DNA from: Psychrobacter sp. P11G3
GTDB taxonomy: Bacteria > Pseudomonadota > Gammaproteobacteria > Pseudomonadales > Moraxellaceae
Length of the DNA: 64,000 nt
Direction: 5' to 3'
NCBI RefSeq assembly: GCF_001435845.1
Contig: NZ_CM003596.1
Location: forward strand, 682,001 to 746,000
Below are positions 34,354-45,475 of the stretch, piece after piece (the stretch's first letter is position 1; every line of letters starts with the position of its first letter). The position numbers and the translations under genes were made by a program. The notes below the pieces were generated by a model. It made no database searches and was not told the origin of the DNA. It saw only the letters and a program-made list of their open reading frames with translations.

Positions 34354-34409
34354 TGATTATTCTCCTGTTAGGAGATTATAAGCTGTTACACAGTTTTTAG
34401 GAAAGGCTC
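34178..34409 (-). mobile_element. Left-over end of an IS256-family insertion sequence
   Basis: The region contains the transposase remnant plus, upstream of it, a stretch with CTGTTACACAGTTTTT (about 34382-34397), which resembles an IS256-family terminal repeat. Only one end is present. The IS inserted next to the end of the Ssp cassette and was later deleted. Confidence 0.6.
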
Positions 34410-34448
34410 AATATTTTTGTTTACTTAAACACATATGTCTCAACCATC

Positions 34449-35669
34449 TTACACTTTTGAATCATCTATCCTAACTTCAGTCTTGCCAGCAAACGCATCA
34501 TCAATATAATTAGCCCATTGATGCATCATGTCGGTACGATAAGGCAAGTGTTGAGCTCCATTGTAGGCTTTGCTTATTTTGTTTTCTTTTTCATGTGCCA
34601 GCTGTAGCTCTATAGCTTCGTGCATAAACTCTTGTTCATGTAAGGTAGTGCTGGCAAGTCCGCGAAATCCGTGCCCTGTCATTCTGCCTTTATAGCCCAT
34701 GCGCCATAGGGCAGTAATAAAAGCATTGGTACTGTATGGCTTACGCGTCGATGGATTAAAGAAGACATACTTGTCCGAAAAGCCTAGCGTCTTGATTTGC
34801 TCTAAGATCGCCATTGTTTGCGGTGTAAGCGGCACTAAATGCGGTCTATCCATTTTCATTTTATCGGCAGGTATGCGCCATAACTTGTCTTTATAGTCTA
34901 TCTCGCTCCATTCCATAAAGCGTAATTCCTGCGTTCTCACAAACGTATAGCACATAAACCATAGGCCTAGCTTCACCAGTACATCACCATCATAGGCGTT
35001 AATGTCTTGTAGTAGCTTTGGTAGTTGCTGGCTTGTGATGCGACTATGGTGCTTTACCTTATGCGGTTTTAGTGCTTCAGTTAGGTCGTCGGCTGGGTTG
35101 AGGTTGGTTAAGCCCTCACGTATGGCTTGTTTAAAGACTTGCCCTGTTTGACGTATTGCGCGTCTTGCCATATCACTAGCGCCCCTAGCTTCGATAGCTT
35201 TACCAATAGCTAAAACATCAGGCGCAGTTATCTCATTTATATTCATATGACCAATGACGGGCTTAATATCGCGCTGATATTGTGAGTAGTCACGGCTATG
35301 GGTAGTAGGTGCTATATGTGCTTTACGGTCATTATGCCAACACTGAGCTATCGTATCGAAAGCCTTTGATCCGTCATTTTCTGCTCGTGTTTTTTTCTTA
35401 TCGTCTTTTGGGTTAATGCCATCAACTATTAATCTTTTGATCTCAAGATTGCGCTGGCGTGCACTTTGTAGGCTCATTACTGGGTAAGTACCGATAGTAA
35501 GGGTTTGCTGTTTGCCTTGCCAGCGGTAGGCGCTGATCCATGACTTAACGCCTGTATAACGCACCCATAATTGTAACCCTTGACCATCACTATGTTTATC
35601 AGGTCGTTTTGAGTCTATTGCTTTTTGGGTAGGCTTAAGATTTTTTATCTGTGTATTATTTAGACTCAT
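34449..35669 (-). CDS. P4-type tyrosine integrase of the tRNA-Pro island
   Basis: The chosen start is 35669 (MSLNNTQIKNLKPTQKAID), the usual beginning of this family; in-frame Met codons at 35684 and 35756 are less likely. The N-terminus is the DUF4102 arm-binding domain (DKHSDGQGLQLWVRYTGVKSW). The catalytic core shows FVRTQELRFMEW, HGFRGLASTTLHEQ and QLAHEKENKISKAYNG, giving R, H-x-x-R, H and Tyr. The 406-aa length is normal. It catalyses recombination at the tRNA-Pro 3' end. The gene lies beside the tRNA and its promoter region overlaps ATACCAAC repeats, suggesting autoregulation by integrase or AlpA. Confidence 0.92.
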   Translation of the reverse strand: MSLNNTQIKNLKPTQKAIDSKRPDKHSDGQGLQLWVRYTGVKSWISAYRWQGKQQTLTIGTYPVMSLQSARQRNLEIKRLIVDGINPKDDKKKTRAENDGSKAFDTIAQCWHNDRKAHIAPTTHSRDYSQYQRDIKPVIGHMNINEITAPDVLAIGKAIEARGASDMARRAIRQTGQVFKQAIREGLTNLNPADDLTEALKPHKVKHHSRITSQQLPKLLQDINAYDGDVLVKLGLWFMCYTFVRTQELRFMEWSEIDYKDKLWRIPADKMKMDRPHLVPLTPQTMAILEQIKTLGFSDKYVFFNPSTRKPYSTNAFITALWRMGYKGRMTGHGFRGLASTTLHEQEFMHEAIELQLAHEKENKISKAYNGAQHLPYRTDMMHQWANYIDDAFAGKTEVRIDDSKV

Positions 35670-35670
35670 G

Positions 35671-35719
35671 TTGGTATTATCCATTATGGTATCGTATGAT
35701 ACCAACGATAATACCAACA
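35671..35719. promoter_or_regulatory. Right arm-type repeats and operator-like palindrome upstream of the integrase
   Basis: The right copy of the 22-bp arm-type repeat is at 35698-35719. GGATAATACCAA also occurs inverted at 35671-35682. A palindrome GGTATC-GTAT-GATACC lies at 35688-35703. These overlap the integrase 5' end and probable promoter, and the left island end has a near-identical repeat. Confidence 0.55.
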
Positions 35720-35794
35720 TTTTAGACGGATTACTACGTTCTGTAACGGATAACAAATGCCTTCAAAAAAGGCTAATTCAGCTGAATGGCTTGC

Positions 35795-35830
35795 AAATAA
35801 AAGGGCAGACGGTCAATGACGGTCTGCCCT
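35795..35830 (-). terminator. Island-borne terminator after tRNA-Pro
   Basis: On the minus strand AGGGCAGAC (35830-35822) and GTCTGCCCT (35810-35802) form a perfect 9-bp stem, with TTTTATTT after it (35795-35801). It starts 12 nt past the tRNA-Pro 3' end and replaces the original terminator displaced to 4906-4943. Confidence 0.8.
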
Positions 35831-35841
35831 AATATCGTGTT

Positions 35842-35858
35842 TGGTCGGAACGGCAGGA
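35842..35858 (-). repeat. attR: 17-bp att core in the tRNA-Pro 3' end
   Basis: Identical to 4952-4968. It contains the CCA end, the 3' acceptor strand and part of the T-arm, the usual crossover region for P4-type integrases. Confidence 0.85.
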
Positions 35859-35918
35859 TTTGAACCTGCGACCACTACACCCCCAGTGTAGTGCGCTACC
35901 AGACTGCGCTACGCCCCG
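35842..35918 (-). tRNA. tRNA-Pro (anticodon GGG)
   Basis: The 77-nt cloverleaf reads on the minus strand from CGGGGCG (5' acceptor) to CGTTCCG plus encoded CCA. The anticodon stem CTACA/TGTAG encloses the loop CTGGGGG, giving anticodon GGG. The T-arm GCAGG-TTCAAAT-CCTGC is intact. It reads CCC proline codons. The last 17 nt are duplicated at 4952-4968, marking the island insertion site. Confidence 0.95.
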
Positions 35919-36032
35919 AGTGACTGACTATTTTACGCAAAATTATGTATATTGCAAGGGCTATTTATAGCAGCCAAACTCTACAATATTATTCTGCATA
36001 GCATAGTCAGTATAATCGCTTAGCAGCCAATA

Positions 36033-37559
36033 TCAACCCAATAATTCTTTTAGAATTTGGTTCACTTGCTGTGGGTTAGCACTACCGCGACTGGCTTTCA
36101 TGACCTGACCGACCAGACCGTTAAAGGCTTTTTCTTTACCGCCGCGATATTCTTCGACCATCGCTTCATTTTTTGCGATGACTTCTTCGACCATCGCTTT
36201 GATAGCACCAGTATCGGTCTCTTGCTTGAGGCCTTTGTCTTTGATGATTTTATCTGCTGCATCATCGCCATCGCCGCCTTCACGCTCATATAGAGCACTA
36301 AAGACTTTTTTGGCCAATTTGCCAGATAGTGTGTCATCTTTGATACGCTTAAGCATGCCAGCCAATTGTTTGGCGCTGATAGGGGAGTCGATGATGTCGG
36401 TGTCATCTTTGTTCAGGGCGCCGAGTAAGTCACCCATGACCCAGTTGCCAGCCATTTTGGCATCTTGCTGACCGATTTCAGCCACTACATCTTCGAAGTA
36501 GTCAGCAATTTGACGACTACCAGTGAGGATACGAGCATCATATTCTGATAGACCAAGTGCTTCTTCGAAGCGTGCACGACGTGCCACAGGTAGCTCAGGC
36601 ATCGCCGCTTTAATCGCATCAACCGTATGCTGCTCGATACGGACAGGTAGCAGGTCAGGATCAGGGAAATAGCGATAGTCGTTGGCGTCTTCTTTGGTAC
36701 GCATCACACGAGTTTCGTCGCGCTCTGGATCATATAGCATCGTTGCTTGTACGACTTTGCCGCCATCTTCTAGGATATCGATTTGACGTTCGATTTCACG
36801 ATTGATAGCACGTTCGATAAAGCGGAACGAGTTTAGGTTCTTTAGCTCAGTACGCGTACCGAGATCAGCACCTGGCTTGCGCACAGAGACGTTACAGTCA
36901 CAGCGGAATGAGCCTTCGGCCATCACTGCGTCTGAGATACCTAGCCAAGTGACTAGCTGATGAATGGCTTTGATATAAGCAAGTGCTTCGTGAGCTGAGC
37001 GCATATCCGGCTCAGAGACGATTTCTATCAGCGGCGTACCAGCACGGTTCAAATCCACGCCAGTCATACCGTCGACTGCGTCATGGACAGATTTACCCGC
37101 GTCTTCTTCTAGATGCGCGCGAGTAATACCCATACGTTTCGGATATTCGTTCTTTTCGCCTTCGTTGACCACGACATCGATATAGCCAACGCCTACGATA
37201 GGATTAGCCATCTGGGTGATTTGATAGCCTTTAGGCAAGTCAGGGTAAAAGTAGTTTTTACGGTCAAACGTATTAAATAGACCCAGCTCAGCATTGACAC
37301 CGATACCGAATTTTAGCGCGCGATCGACCACACCAGCATTTAGCACTGGTAATACGCCAGGTAAACCCAAATCGACGATGCTTGCTTGGCTGTTTGGCTC
37401 ATGACCAAAATCAGTCGGCGCACTTGAGAAAATCTTACTTTCCGTATTTAGCTGACAGTGAATCTCGATACCGATGACCACTTCATAGCCATCGACAAAT
37501 AGCTCTTTACGCACGGCGTGTTCACGGACGGCATTGTTATCAGTAGTAGCTGTACTCAT
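36033..37559 (-). CDS. gatB: Aspartyl/glutamyl-tRNA amidotransferase subunit B
   Basis: The 508-aa protein has the GatB signature [20 protein letters not shown] near the N-terminus, the [16 protein letters not shown] segment and the C-terminal YqeY-like domain ([19 protein letters not shown]). GatB binds misacylated Glu-tRNA(Gln) or Asp-tRNA(Asn) and phosphorylates it for amidation. The gene starts on the last base of gatA (TAATG). Confidence 0.95.
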   Translation of the reverse strand: MSTATTDNNAVREHAVRKELFVDGYEVVIGIEIHCQLNTESKIFSSAPTDFGHEPNSQASIVDLGLPGVLPVLNAGVVDRALKFGIGVNAELGLFNTFDRKNYFYPDLPKGYQITQMANPIVGVGYIDVVVNEGEKNEYPKRMGITRAHLEEDAGKSVHDAVDGMTGVDLNRAGTPLIEIVSEPDMRSAHEALAYIKAIHQLVTWLGISDAVMAEGSFRCDCNVSVRKPGADLGTRTELKNLNSFRFIERAINREIERQIDILEDGGKVVQATMLYDPERDETRVMRTKEDANDYRYFPDPDLLPVRIEQHTVDAIKAAMPELPVARRARFEEALGLSEYDARILTGSRQIADYFEDVVAEIGQQDAKMAGNWVMGDLLGALNKDDTDIIDSPISAKQLAGMLKRIKDDTLSGKLAKKVFSALYEREGGDGDDAADKIIKDKGLKQETDTGAIKAMVEEVIAKNEAMVEEYRGGKEKAFNGLVGQVMKASRGSANPQQVNQILKELLG

Positions 37560-39055
37560 TATACCGTCTCCTTTGCGATGGTAGAGTGTTGTAGGTGATG
37601 ATCAGTGTGCTGCTGGAACAGATGCGCTGTCGTGAGCAGTTGACTCTCTTGCCAGTGCTTACCGATCAATTGCAAGCCAATAGGTAGGCCTTCTGTCGTC
37701 AAACCAACTGGCTGACTGAGGGCAGGTAGACCTGCTAGGTTGACCGCGATGGTATAAACGTCACCTAAATACATCGTTGCAGGATCTAGGTCTTCACTAA
37801 GCTTATAAGCCGCAGTCGGTGCAGTTGGGCTAGCAATCACATCACAGCTAGCAAATGCTTCATCGAAGTCTTTGACGATTAAGCGGCGAATCTTCTGTGC
37901 TTTTGTATAGTAAGCATCGAAGTAGCCAGCCGATAGCGCATAAGTCCCTGTCAAGATACGGCGCTGTACTTCAGGGCCAAAGCCTTCAGAGCGTGAACGT
38001 GTATATAGATCAATCAGGTCAGTTGGATTCTCACAGCGATAGCCAAAACGTACGCCATCGAAGCGTGATAGGTTCGATGATGCTTCAGCAGGCGCTAGCA
38101 TATAGTAAGTGGCAAGCGTGATCTCAGGATCAGTGATGTTCACTTCTACAATCGTTGCACCCAGCTCTTCGTATTTCTTGAGCGCGGCACGTGCTGCTTG
38201 CTCAACTTCGCTATCAAGCCCTGTGCCGAAGTATTCTTTGGCCACACCAATACGAAGACCTTCAAATGGCTTATCACCAGCAGCAGCTTGGGCATCATTG
38301 ATGTCTTGTACGTAGTCAGGCATCTCGTACTTGATAGAAGTTGCATCGCGTGGATCGTGACCAATCATTGGTTGTAGTAGGTAAGCGCAATCTTTAGCGC
38401 TGCGTCCCATGCTACCAGCTTGATCCAAACTTGAAGCGTAGGCAATCATACCAAAACGTGACACACGGCCATAAGTAGGTTTGATACCTGTTAGGCCACA
38501 GAATGAGGCAGGCTGACGAATAGAGCCACCCGTATCACTACCGGTAGCAACAGGAACAAAACCTGCGGCAACGGCGGCAGCACTACCACCTGACGAGCCA
38601 CCAGGGACGCGCTCTAGGTTCCAAGGGTTCTGTACCGTACCGTAGTAAGAGCTACTGTTGTCTGAGCCCATCGCAAACTCATCCATATTGAGCTTACCTA
38701 AGCTAATCATGCCAGCTTTGTCGATGTTAGAAACGATAGTCGCGTCATATGGTGAGACAAAGTTATGTAGCATCTTTGAGCCACAAGTGGTCAGTACGCC
38801 CTGGGTACAAAAGATGTCTTTATGCGCCATTGGTACGCCAAGTAGTGGACGTTGGTCGCCCTGTGCCCGCAACTCGTCTGCCGCTTTTGCTTGTGCGCGT
38901 GCTGTCTCAGAAGTATGAGTGATAAAGCTGTTAATCTTACTGTCTAGCGCATCGATACGCTTGATGTAGTGTTCAGTTAATTCCGCGCTGCTAAATTGTT
39001 TGTTTTGCAAGCCAGTAATGAGCTGCTCGGTACTTAATAAATGAAGTTCAGACAT
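37559..39055 (-). CDS. gatA: Aspartyl/glutamyl-tRNA amidotransferase subunit A
   Basis: The 498-aa amidase has the amidase-signature core: the catalytic Lys in [14 protein letters not shown], the Ser-rich [14 protein letters not shown] loop, and [16 protein letters not shown] with the nucleophilic Ser. It releases ammonia from glutamine for transamidation by GatB. It is co-transcribed with gatC (81 nt upstream) and gatB (overlapping). Confidence 0.95.
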   Translation of the reverse strand: MSELHLLSTEQLITGLQNKQFSSAELTEHYIKRIDALDSKINSFITHTSETARAQAKAADELRAQGDQRPLLGVPMAHKDIFCTQGVLTTCGSKMLHNFVSPYDATIVSNIDKAGMISLGKLNMDEFAMGSDNSSSYYGTVQNPWNLERVPGGSSGGSAAAVAAGFVPVATGSDTGGSIRQPASFCGLTGIKPTYGRVSRFGMIAYASSLDQAGSMGRSAKDCAYLLQPMIGHDPRDATSIKYEMPDYVQDINDAQAAAGDKPFEGLRIGVAKEYFGTGLDSEVEQAARAALKKYEELGATIVEVNITDPEITLATYYMLAPAEASSNLSRFDGVRFGYRCENPTDLIDLYTRSRSEGFGPEVQRRILTGTYALSAGYFDAYYTKAQKIRRLIVKDFDEAFASCDVIASPTAPTAAYKLSEDLDPATMYLGDVYTIAVNLAGLPALSQPVGLTTEGLPIGLQLIGKHWQESQLLTTAHLFQQHTDHHLQHSTIAKETV

Positions 39056-39136
39056 AAGGTGTCGTCCGTCAAAATGTTAATAGCATAAAATAAAATGAGG
39101 TAATGGCAAATGCGTAATTGTGTTATTCAGCCACTA

Positions 39137-39451
39137 TTATTCAATCACCTGAGGCACTAGATATAAGCCTTCTTCTACGGCAGGCGCAACTGATTGATTA
39201 CGCTCACGATTGATATCGTGTTTTGCCACATCAGCACGCAACTCTTGGCAAGCTTCATGGATATTGGCTAGTGGCTTGATGTCTGTGGTATCAACGTTAG
39301 ATAGCGTATTCATCAGTTTTAATACTTTACTGATATCATCAGCATAGCTATCGGCTGTACTTTCATCGACACCTAAGCGGGCAAGGTTGGCAACTTCTAG
39401 GATTTCTTCACGGCTGACGTTGCTGTCAGACGTTGCTGGCTGCTGAGACAT
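39137..39451 (-). CDS. gatC: Aspartyl/glutamyl-tRNA amidotransferase subunit C
   Basis: The 104-aa protein has the GatC features VSREEILEVANLARLGVDES and the C-terminal LRADVA segment (usually LREDVV). It stabilises the GatAB interface. It is the first gene of gatCAB, divergent from mreB. The N-terminus has about 8 extra residues (MSQQPATS) relative to short homologues. Confidence 0.93.
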   Translation of the reverse strand: MSQQPATSDSNVSREEILEVANLARLGVDESTADSYADDISKVLKLMNTLSNVDTTDIKPLANIHEACQELRADVAKHDINRERNQSVAPAVEEGLYLVPQVIE

Positions 39452-41186
<1,735 letters not shown>

Positions 41187-41257
41187 ATCATCTTTATCCT
41201 TAATTGCTATATAGTCTTGGCAATATATGATGATTTATGTGAATGATAAAACTATAA

Positions 41258-41367
41258 ATATAGTCGGTTCAATATAATTTGGATACAAAGAAGCCGAGCG
41301 AAAGTACTACAAGTATTAGGCTGAGCGAGACTGACACCGTATCCAATTTATAGAAAATTGACTATAT
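41258..41367. repeat. 110-bp palindromic element between mreB and mreC (MITE/REP-like)
   Basis: The ends ATATAGTC (41258-41265) and GACTATAT (41360-41367) are inverted. Inside them AATTTGGATAC (about 41277-41287) faces GTATCCAATTT (about 41339-41349). The centre has GCCGAGCG and GCTGAGCG units. This size and dyad symmetry fit a miniature non-autonomous repeat. I believe related repeats are dispersed in Psychrobacter genomes, but only one copy is in this window. Confidence 0.55.
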
Positions 41368-41371
41368 ATAA

Positions 41372-41404
41372 AATTAAAGGTAGCCGATTGTGCTACCTTT
41401 AATT
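41372..41404. terminator. 13-bp hairpin in the mreB-mreC gap
   Basis: AATTAAAGGTAGC (41372-41384) and its exact complement (41392-41404) form a stem with a 7-nt loop. No long T-run follows, so it could partly terminate or stabilise the mreB transcript 3' end. Confidence 0.55.
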
Positions 41405-41499
41405 GCATTCATTTATGCTAGAACCCAATATCCTCGATAAACACTCATGCTGTAAATAAGTGCTATTGTTCATTTTAGAATCCTTAAATCAGACGACTT

Positions 41500-42360
41500 A
41501 TGACTCCAAGTATTTTTGCTCGCCAGCCGCTATCACTTCGTAAGACTGTTATCGTATTGATAGCAGCCTTAATTTTGATGTGGTTTGATAGCAAAAACTC
41601 TGATTGGTTTAAGCCAGTACGTAGCACCAGTCATGCCGCCATGCAGCCAATCTATGAGCTGTCTCTATTGCCAAGCTACGCCAAGCATTGGGCAGGTGGT
41701 AGTCTACAATCGAAAGAAGCATTGCGTCGCGAAAATATGCAGCTAAAGTCGCAATTGATACACGCGCATGCCAAGCTACAACAGCAAGATTATATTTTGG
41801 CGCAGAACGCACGTCTGCAAGGTATCTTATCTACCACCAAGCCCGAGCAGTTCGACCTTAATTTGGCGCAAGTCATCGGTACAGATACCAATTTGCTCAG
41901 ACAAATTGTCGTGCTTAATAAAGGTGAGCAGGACGGCGTACAAGTTGGGCAAACAGTCATCGATGAAGACGGTGTATTAGGACAGATTATCAATGTCTAT
42001 CCAAATACTAGCCGTCTGTTGTTGATTACAGATGAGCAACAGTCAGTTGCGGTCACTGTCAAGCGTACCGGTCAGCGTGCCATCGTTACAGGCCAAGGCA
42101 TCCCATCTTCATTGAGTCTCAATTACGTCTTCAAGACGTCAGATGTGCGAGTAGGTGATGAGCTAGTGTCGTCAGGATTGGGCGGACGTATTCCGGCAGG
42201 TTATCGAGTCGGGCGTATCGCGCATGTCAAAGACGAGCAAACCGACAACTTTAGAACGATCGAAGTTACTCCAGCAGCTAACTTTATTGATAATGCCTAT
42301 GTATTAATACTTCAAGACAAGCTGCTAAACGAGAACAATGCTGCTGCTACTGCTCCATAG
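41500..42360 (+). CDS. mreC: Rod-shape determining protein MreC
   Basis: The 286-aa protein has a short cytoplasmic tail and one membrane helix (residues 13-30). A periplasmic coiled coil (LRRENMQLKSQLIHAHAKLQQQ) and the MreC beta domain follow (QVIGTDTNLLRQIVVLNKGEQDGV, then DGVLGQIINVYPNTSRLLLITDEQ). It links MreB to the cell-wall elongation machinery. Confidence 0.93.
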   Translation: MTPSIFARQPLSLRKTVIVLIAALILMWFDSKNSDWFKPVRSTSHAAMQPIYELSLLPSYAKHWAGGSLQSKEALRRENMQLKSQLIHAHAKLQQQDYILAQNARLQGILSTTKPEQFDLNLAQVIGTDTNLLRQIVVLNKGEQDGVQVGQTVIDEDGVLGQIINVYPNTSRLLLITDEQQSVAVTVKRTGQRAIVTGQGIPSSLSLNYVFKTSDVRVGDELVSSGLGGRIPAGYRVGRIAHVKDEQTDNFRTIEVTPAANFIDNAYVLILQDKLLNENNAAATAP

Positions 42361-42478
42361 ATAACGACGTAAGTCACAGTAGTAATGTTTTAAAGCTGTT
42401 CAATTATGGTATTCACCTTGCCAATATCCAATCAACAATATAACCGCAACCATCAAACACTCGCTAAGGTAAGTACCC

Positions 42479-42964
42479 ATGTCGTATCCTGATTCTGAGA
42501 ATGCCACGGTACTATTGATAGTTGTGATTGTTCTAAGTTTCATCGCTGCATCATCACTCAATGTCTATCCATTAAGCCCAAGCATGGCAACATTGCGTCC
42601 CATGGTCATGATCATGGTGCTGATCTATTGGTTGCTGTTTCAGCCGCGCTATGTCGGCATTTTTACCGCATTTACGGTTGGACTGATTGCTGATTTATTG
42701 ATGGATACCCATTTAGGGCAGCAAGCTTTCGCCGCTGTTGTGGTTGCACTGGTTATCAAAATTACCAGTATCTATGTCAGACAGTTGAATACCGTTAGTG
42801 CGTGGTTAATTGCTAGTCTAGGGCTAATTGTCTTTCAGTTAAATCTATGGATACTACAGATGTTTATTCAAAACGTCTTTGTCGCCCAGTCGGCTTTGTC
42901 ATTGTTTATGAGTATCATTAGCTGGCCACTCGTGCTGTTTGCTTTGCGCAAGTTTTCGCGTTAA
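42479..42964 (+). CDS. mreD: Rod-shape determining membrane protein MreD
   Basis: The 161-aa protein is almost entirely hydrophobic, with about five membrane helices. It shows the MreD pattern RPMVMIMVLIYWLLFQP then VGLIADLLMDTHLGQQAFA. It is the third gene of mreBCD and works with MreC in the elongasome. Confidence 0.9.
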   Translation: MSYPDSENATVLLIVVIVLSFIAASSLNVYPLSPSMATLRPMVMIMVLIYWLLFQPRYVGIFTAFTVGLIADLLMDTHLGQQAFAAVVVALVIKITSIYVRQLNTVSAWLIASLGLIVFQLNLWILQMFIQNVFVAQSALSLFMSIISWPLVLFALRKFSR

Positions 42965-43069
42965 TAAATCATCAGTTATTAAGATTACTTTGTTTAAAAG
43001 CTTAGCTTGCTCTGTCCACAATACTGTATGACCGTAAACATCATAAATTGATAAATGAAGAGAAAATCG

Positions 43070-43753
43070 ATGGATATCGTTTTGGCATCTGGCTCTCCGC
43101 GTCGTCGTGAGCTACTAGAAAGAGCGCAACTAGACTTTACTATCTTGAGCGTAGATATTGATGAGACGCCGTTAGATAATGAGTCGCCAACAGACTATAT
43201 CGAACGCATGGTCGAAACCAAAGCCGATGCCGCGATACAACAATTAAGCGACACATCTCAAGCAAATCACGATAGCCTTACATCACCGTTTATTGTTTTG
43301 ACTTCTGATACCATTGGCGTGCTGTCGGATGGTAAGACAGTCTTGGTCAAGCCTATCGATCGCGAGCACGCATATAGTATGTGGCAGCGTATGTCTGATA
43401 ACGTCCACGAAGTATGGACTGCCGTTCAAGCGACTCAAGTACAGCTATTGCCTATAGCAGAACGAAGCCCATCAGAACCTACACATTCCTTACAAATTAT
43501 TAACCAGCAGCGAATCACTGAACGTACGGAAGTGACTTTTATACCACTGACGACACAGATGATGAGCGATTACTGGGATAGTGGCGAACCTGCTGATAAA
43601 GCAGGTGGGTATGGTATTCAAGGACTGGGTGCTGCGTGGGTCAGTCGTATTAATGGTAGCTATACCAATGTCGTTGGTCTGCCACTGGCGCAAACGCTGG
43701 CACTAATCAAGGAAATGACAGAAGGCGGTGTGGACACAGTCAACCCGTTATAA
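43070..43753 (+). CDS. maf: Maf-family nucleotide pyrophosphatase
   Basis: The start at 43070 (MDIVLASGSPRRRELL) is chosen because AGAG lies just upstream; an in-frame ATG 15 nt earlier is within that site. The 227-aa product has the Maf signature ASGSPRR, the acidic SVDIDETP segment, LTSDTIGVLSDGK and GEPADKAGGYGIQGLGA. It hydrolyses dTTP/UTP or modified nucleotides. An extra segment of about 25 residues (SPSEPTHSLQIINQQ region) sits between strands relative to short homologues. mreBCD-maf-rng is a conserved order. Confidence 0.9.
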   Translation: MDIVLASGSPRRRELLERAQLDFTILSVDIDETPLDNESPTDYIERMVETKADAAIQQLSDTSQANHDSLTSPFIVLTSDTIGVLSDGKTVLVKPIDREHAYSMWQRMSDNVHEVWTAVQATQVQLLPIAERSPSEPTHSLQIINQQRITERTEVTFIPLTTQMMSDYWDSGEPADKAGGYGIQGLGAAWVSRINGSYTNVVGLPLAQTLALIKEMTEGGVDTVNPL

Positions 43754-43873
43754 TGGGATATGCACATAATGACACGGTAGGGTAATGGGCAAGAGCAAGG
43801 CGCATTTGTTACACTGTCAATCTAATAGGCGATGACCGTCTAATAAGAAAGCTGAGAGATAAGAGAAAAAACT

Positions 43874-45475
43874 ATGTCCGAAGAGCTGCTGATTAATATT
43901 AGTCCAATGGAATCCCGTGTTGCGGTTTTAGACAATGGTATTTTGGGCGAGATTTATATTGAACGACATCACAAACTGGGGTTGGTCGGCAATATCTATC
44001 TGGGGACGGTCGTACGTGTCCTTCCTGGTATGCAGGCAGCCTTCGTAGATATTGGTCAATCACGGACCGCATTTCTACATGTCAACGATATGCAGCGTGA
44101 ACCACGCCCGGTTGCAGAAAAAAACAAAGCGGCTAAGGCCACTAAGCACGAGATAAATGAGGACGATGCGACTGCCAAGGCTTCTGCTGATAGCTTGGCT
44201 GTGACGCCGCCTATTGTCAGTGCGCAAAGTACGGAGATCGTACCAGCGTCTAAAACATTGATTCAGCATCGCTTGCATGAAAGTCAGCGTATTTTGGTAC
44301 AGGTAACCAAAGATCAGTTGGGGAGTAAAGGTGCTCGTCTAACGACCAACATTTCACTACCATCACGTTATCTAGTATATTTGCCATCGAGTGATCATAT
44401 TGGCATATCGCAGCGTATCGATGGCGAAGAAGAGCGTAGCCGATTAAAGACTGAGCTTAGTAGCCTGATGCAGACGGTCAATCTAAAAGGTGGACTGATT
44501 GCCCGTACCGCTGCTGAGCGTGTGCCTGTCGATAAGCTAGAAGAGGACATCTATTACCTATTGCAGCTGTGGCGTACTATCTGTGCTCGTCGCCAAGAGA
44601 TTAATCATCATCAGAGCTCAGAACTGATCTATCAAGAACTGTCATTACCATTACGTTCTATTCGTGATTTAGTTCACGCTGATACCGAAAAAGTCATCAT
44701 TGATAATACGCAGATTTATGAGCAAGTCAGATACTTTGCCAAAGAGTTTGTTCCCTTCGTCTATGATCGTATCGTGCATTACACTGCTGAGCAGTCGCTA
44801 TTCGATGTACACCGTGTAGAAGATGACTTACGTGACGCACTAAAGCGCCGTGTCGATCTCAAGTCTGGCGGTTATCTGATTATCGATCAAACCGAAGCAA
44901 TGACCACGATTGATGTCAATACAGGCTCTTTTGTAGGCGGTCGCTCATTAGAGGATACGGTTTATAAGACTAATCTAGAAGCTACACATGCTATCGCTCG
45001 ACAGTTGCGCTTACGTAATCTAGGCGGCATTATTATTCTAGATTTTATCGATATGCTTGAGCAACAGCATAAAGATGACGTGCTAGAGAGCTTACAGGCA
45101 CAGCTTACTCAAGATTATGCAAAAACCAAGATTACGCAGGTTAGTGAGCTTGGACTAGTAGAGATGACACGCAAGCGCACGCGTGAATCATTGGGCCAGC
45201 AGCTGTGTGAGCCGTGCTCAACTTGTCAAGGTCGTGGGTTCGTCAAAACCGCAGAGACGGTTTGCTTTGAGATTTTCCGCGAAATTATGCGCTGCGCACG
45301 CACTTATAATTCTCCCAAAAAGTTCACAGTGGTGGCTCATGCGGCAGTCATTGATTTACTGCTTACAACAGAGTCCGACACAGTAGCTGATTTAGAGTAT
45401 CTACTGGGCAGAGTCATTACTTTTGATGTAGAGAATCTATACACCCAAGAGCAGTATGATATTGTTTTAGATTAA
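43874..45475 (+). CDS. rng: Ribonuclease G
   Basis: The 533-aa endoribonuclease has an S1 domain at the N-terminus, KSGGYLIIDQTEAMTTIDVN with the metal-binding Asp residues, IIILDFIDM, and a zinc-link CEPCSTCQGRG motif near residue 443. It processes 16S rRNA 5' ends and degrades mRNA. It is longer than E. coli RNase G (489 aa). The extra residues are a low-complexity Ala/Lys/Ser-rich insert at about residues 80-130 within the S1 domain. Confidence 0.95.
   Translation: MSEELLINISPMESRVAVLDNGILGEIYIERHHKLGLVGNIYLGTVVRVLPGMQAAFVDIGQSRTAFLHVNDMQREPRPVAEKNKAAKATKHEINEDDATAKASADSLAVTPPIVSAQSTEIVPASKTLIQHRLHESQRILVQVTKDQLGSKGARLTTNISLPSRYLVYLPSSDHIGISQRIDGEEERSRLKTELSSLMQTVNLKGGLIARTAAERVPVDKLEEDIYYLLQLWRTICARRQEINHHQSSELIYQELSLPLRSIRDLVHADTEKVIIDNTQIYEQVRYFAKEFVPFVYDRIVHYTAEQSLFDVHRVEDDLRDALKRRVDLKSGGYLIIDQTEAMTTIDVNTGSFVGGRSLEDTVYKTNLEATHAIARQLRLRNLGGIIILDFIDMLEQQHKDDVLESLQAQLTQDYAKTKITQVSELGLVEMTRKRTRESLGQQLCEPCSTCQGRGFVKTAETVCFEIFREIMRCARTYNSPKKFTVVAHAAVIDLLLTTESDTVADLEYLLGRVITFDVENLYTQEQYDIVLD

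Larger units (their letters stand above)
4952..35858. mobile_element. tRNA-Pro genomic island (about 31 kb) with P4-type integrase and Ssp defence locus
   Basis: The island is bounded by identical 17-bp sequences, TGGTCGGAACGGCAGGA, at 4952-4968 and 35842-35858; the right copy is the 3' end of an intact tRNA-Pro. A P4-type integrase gene starts about 170 nt inside the right end and is transcribed away from the tRNA, the standard arrangement for such islands. Nearly identical 22-bp repeats lie just inside both ends. Contents are a primase-helicase and AlpA regulator, small unknown genes, a recombinase trio and a phosphorothioation defence system. Flanking genes are conserved housekeeping genes. 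No structural phage genes or conjugation genes are present, so the element is an integrative or satellite-like island. Confidence 0.85.

Noticed and set aside
4952..35858. Complete prophage
   Set aside because: No capsid, terminase, portal or tail genes were found; only integrase, AlpA and a replication protein are phage-like.
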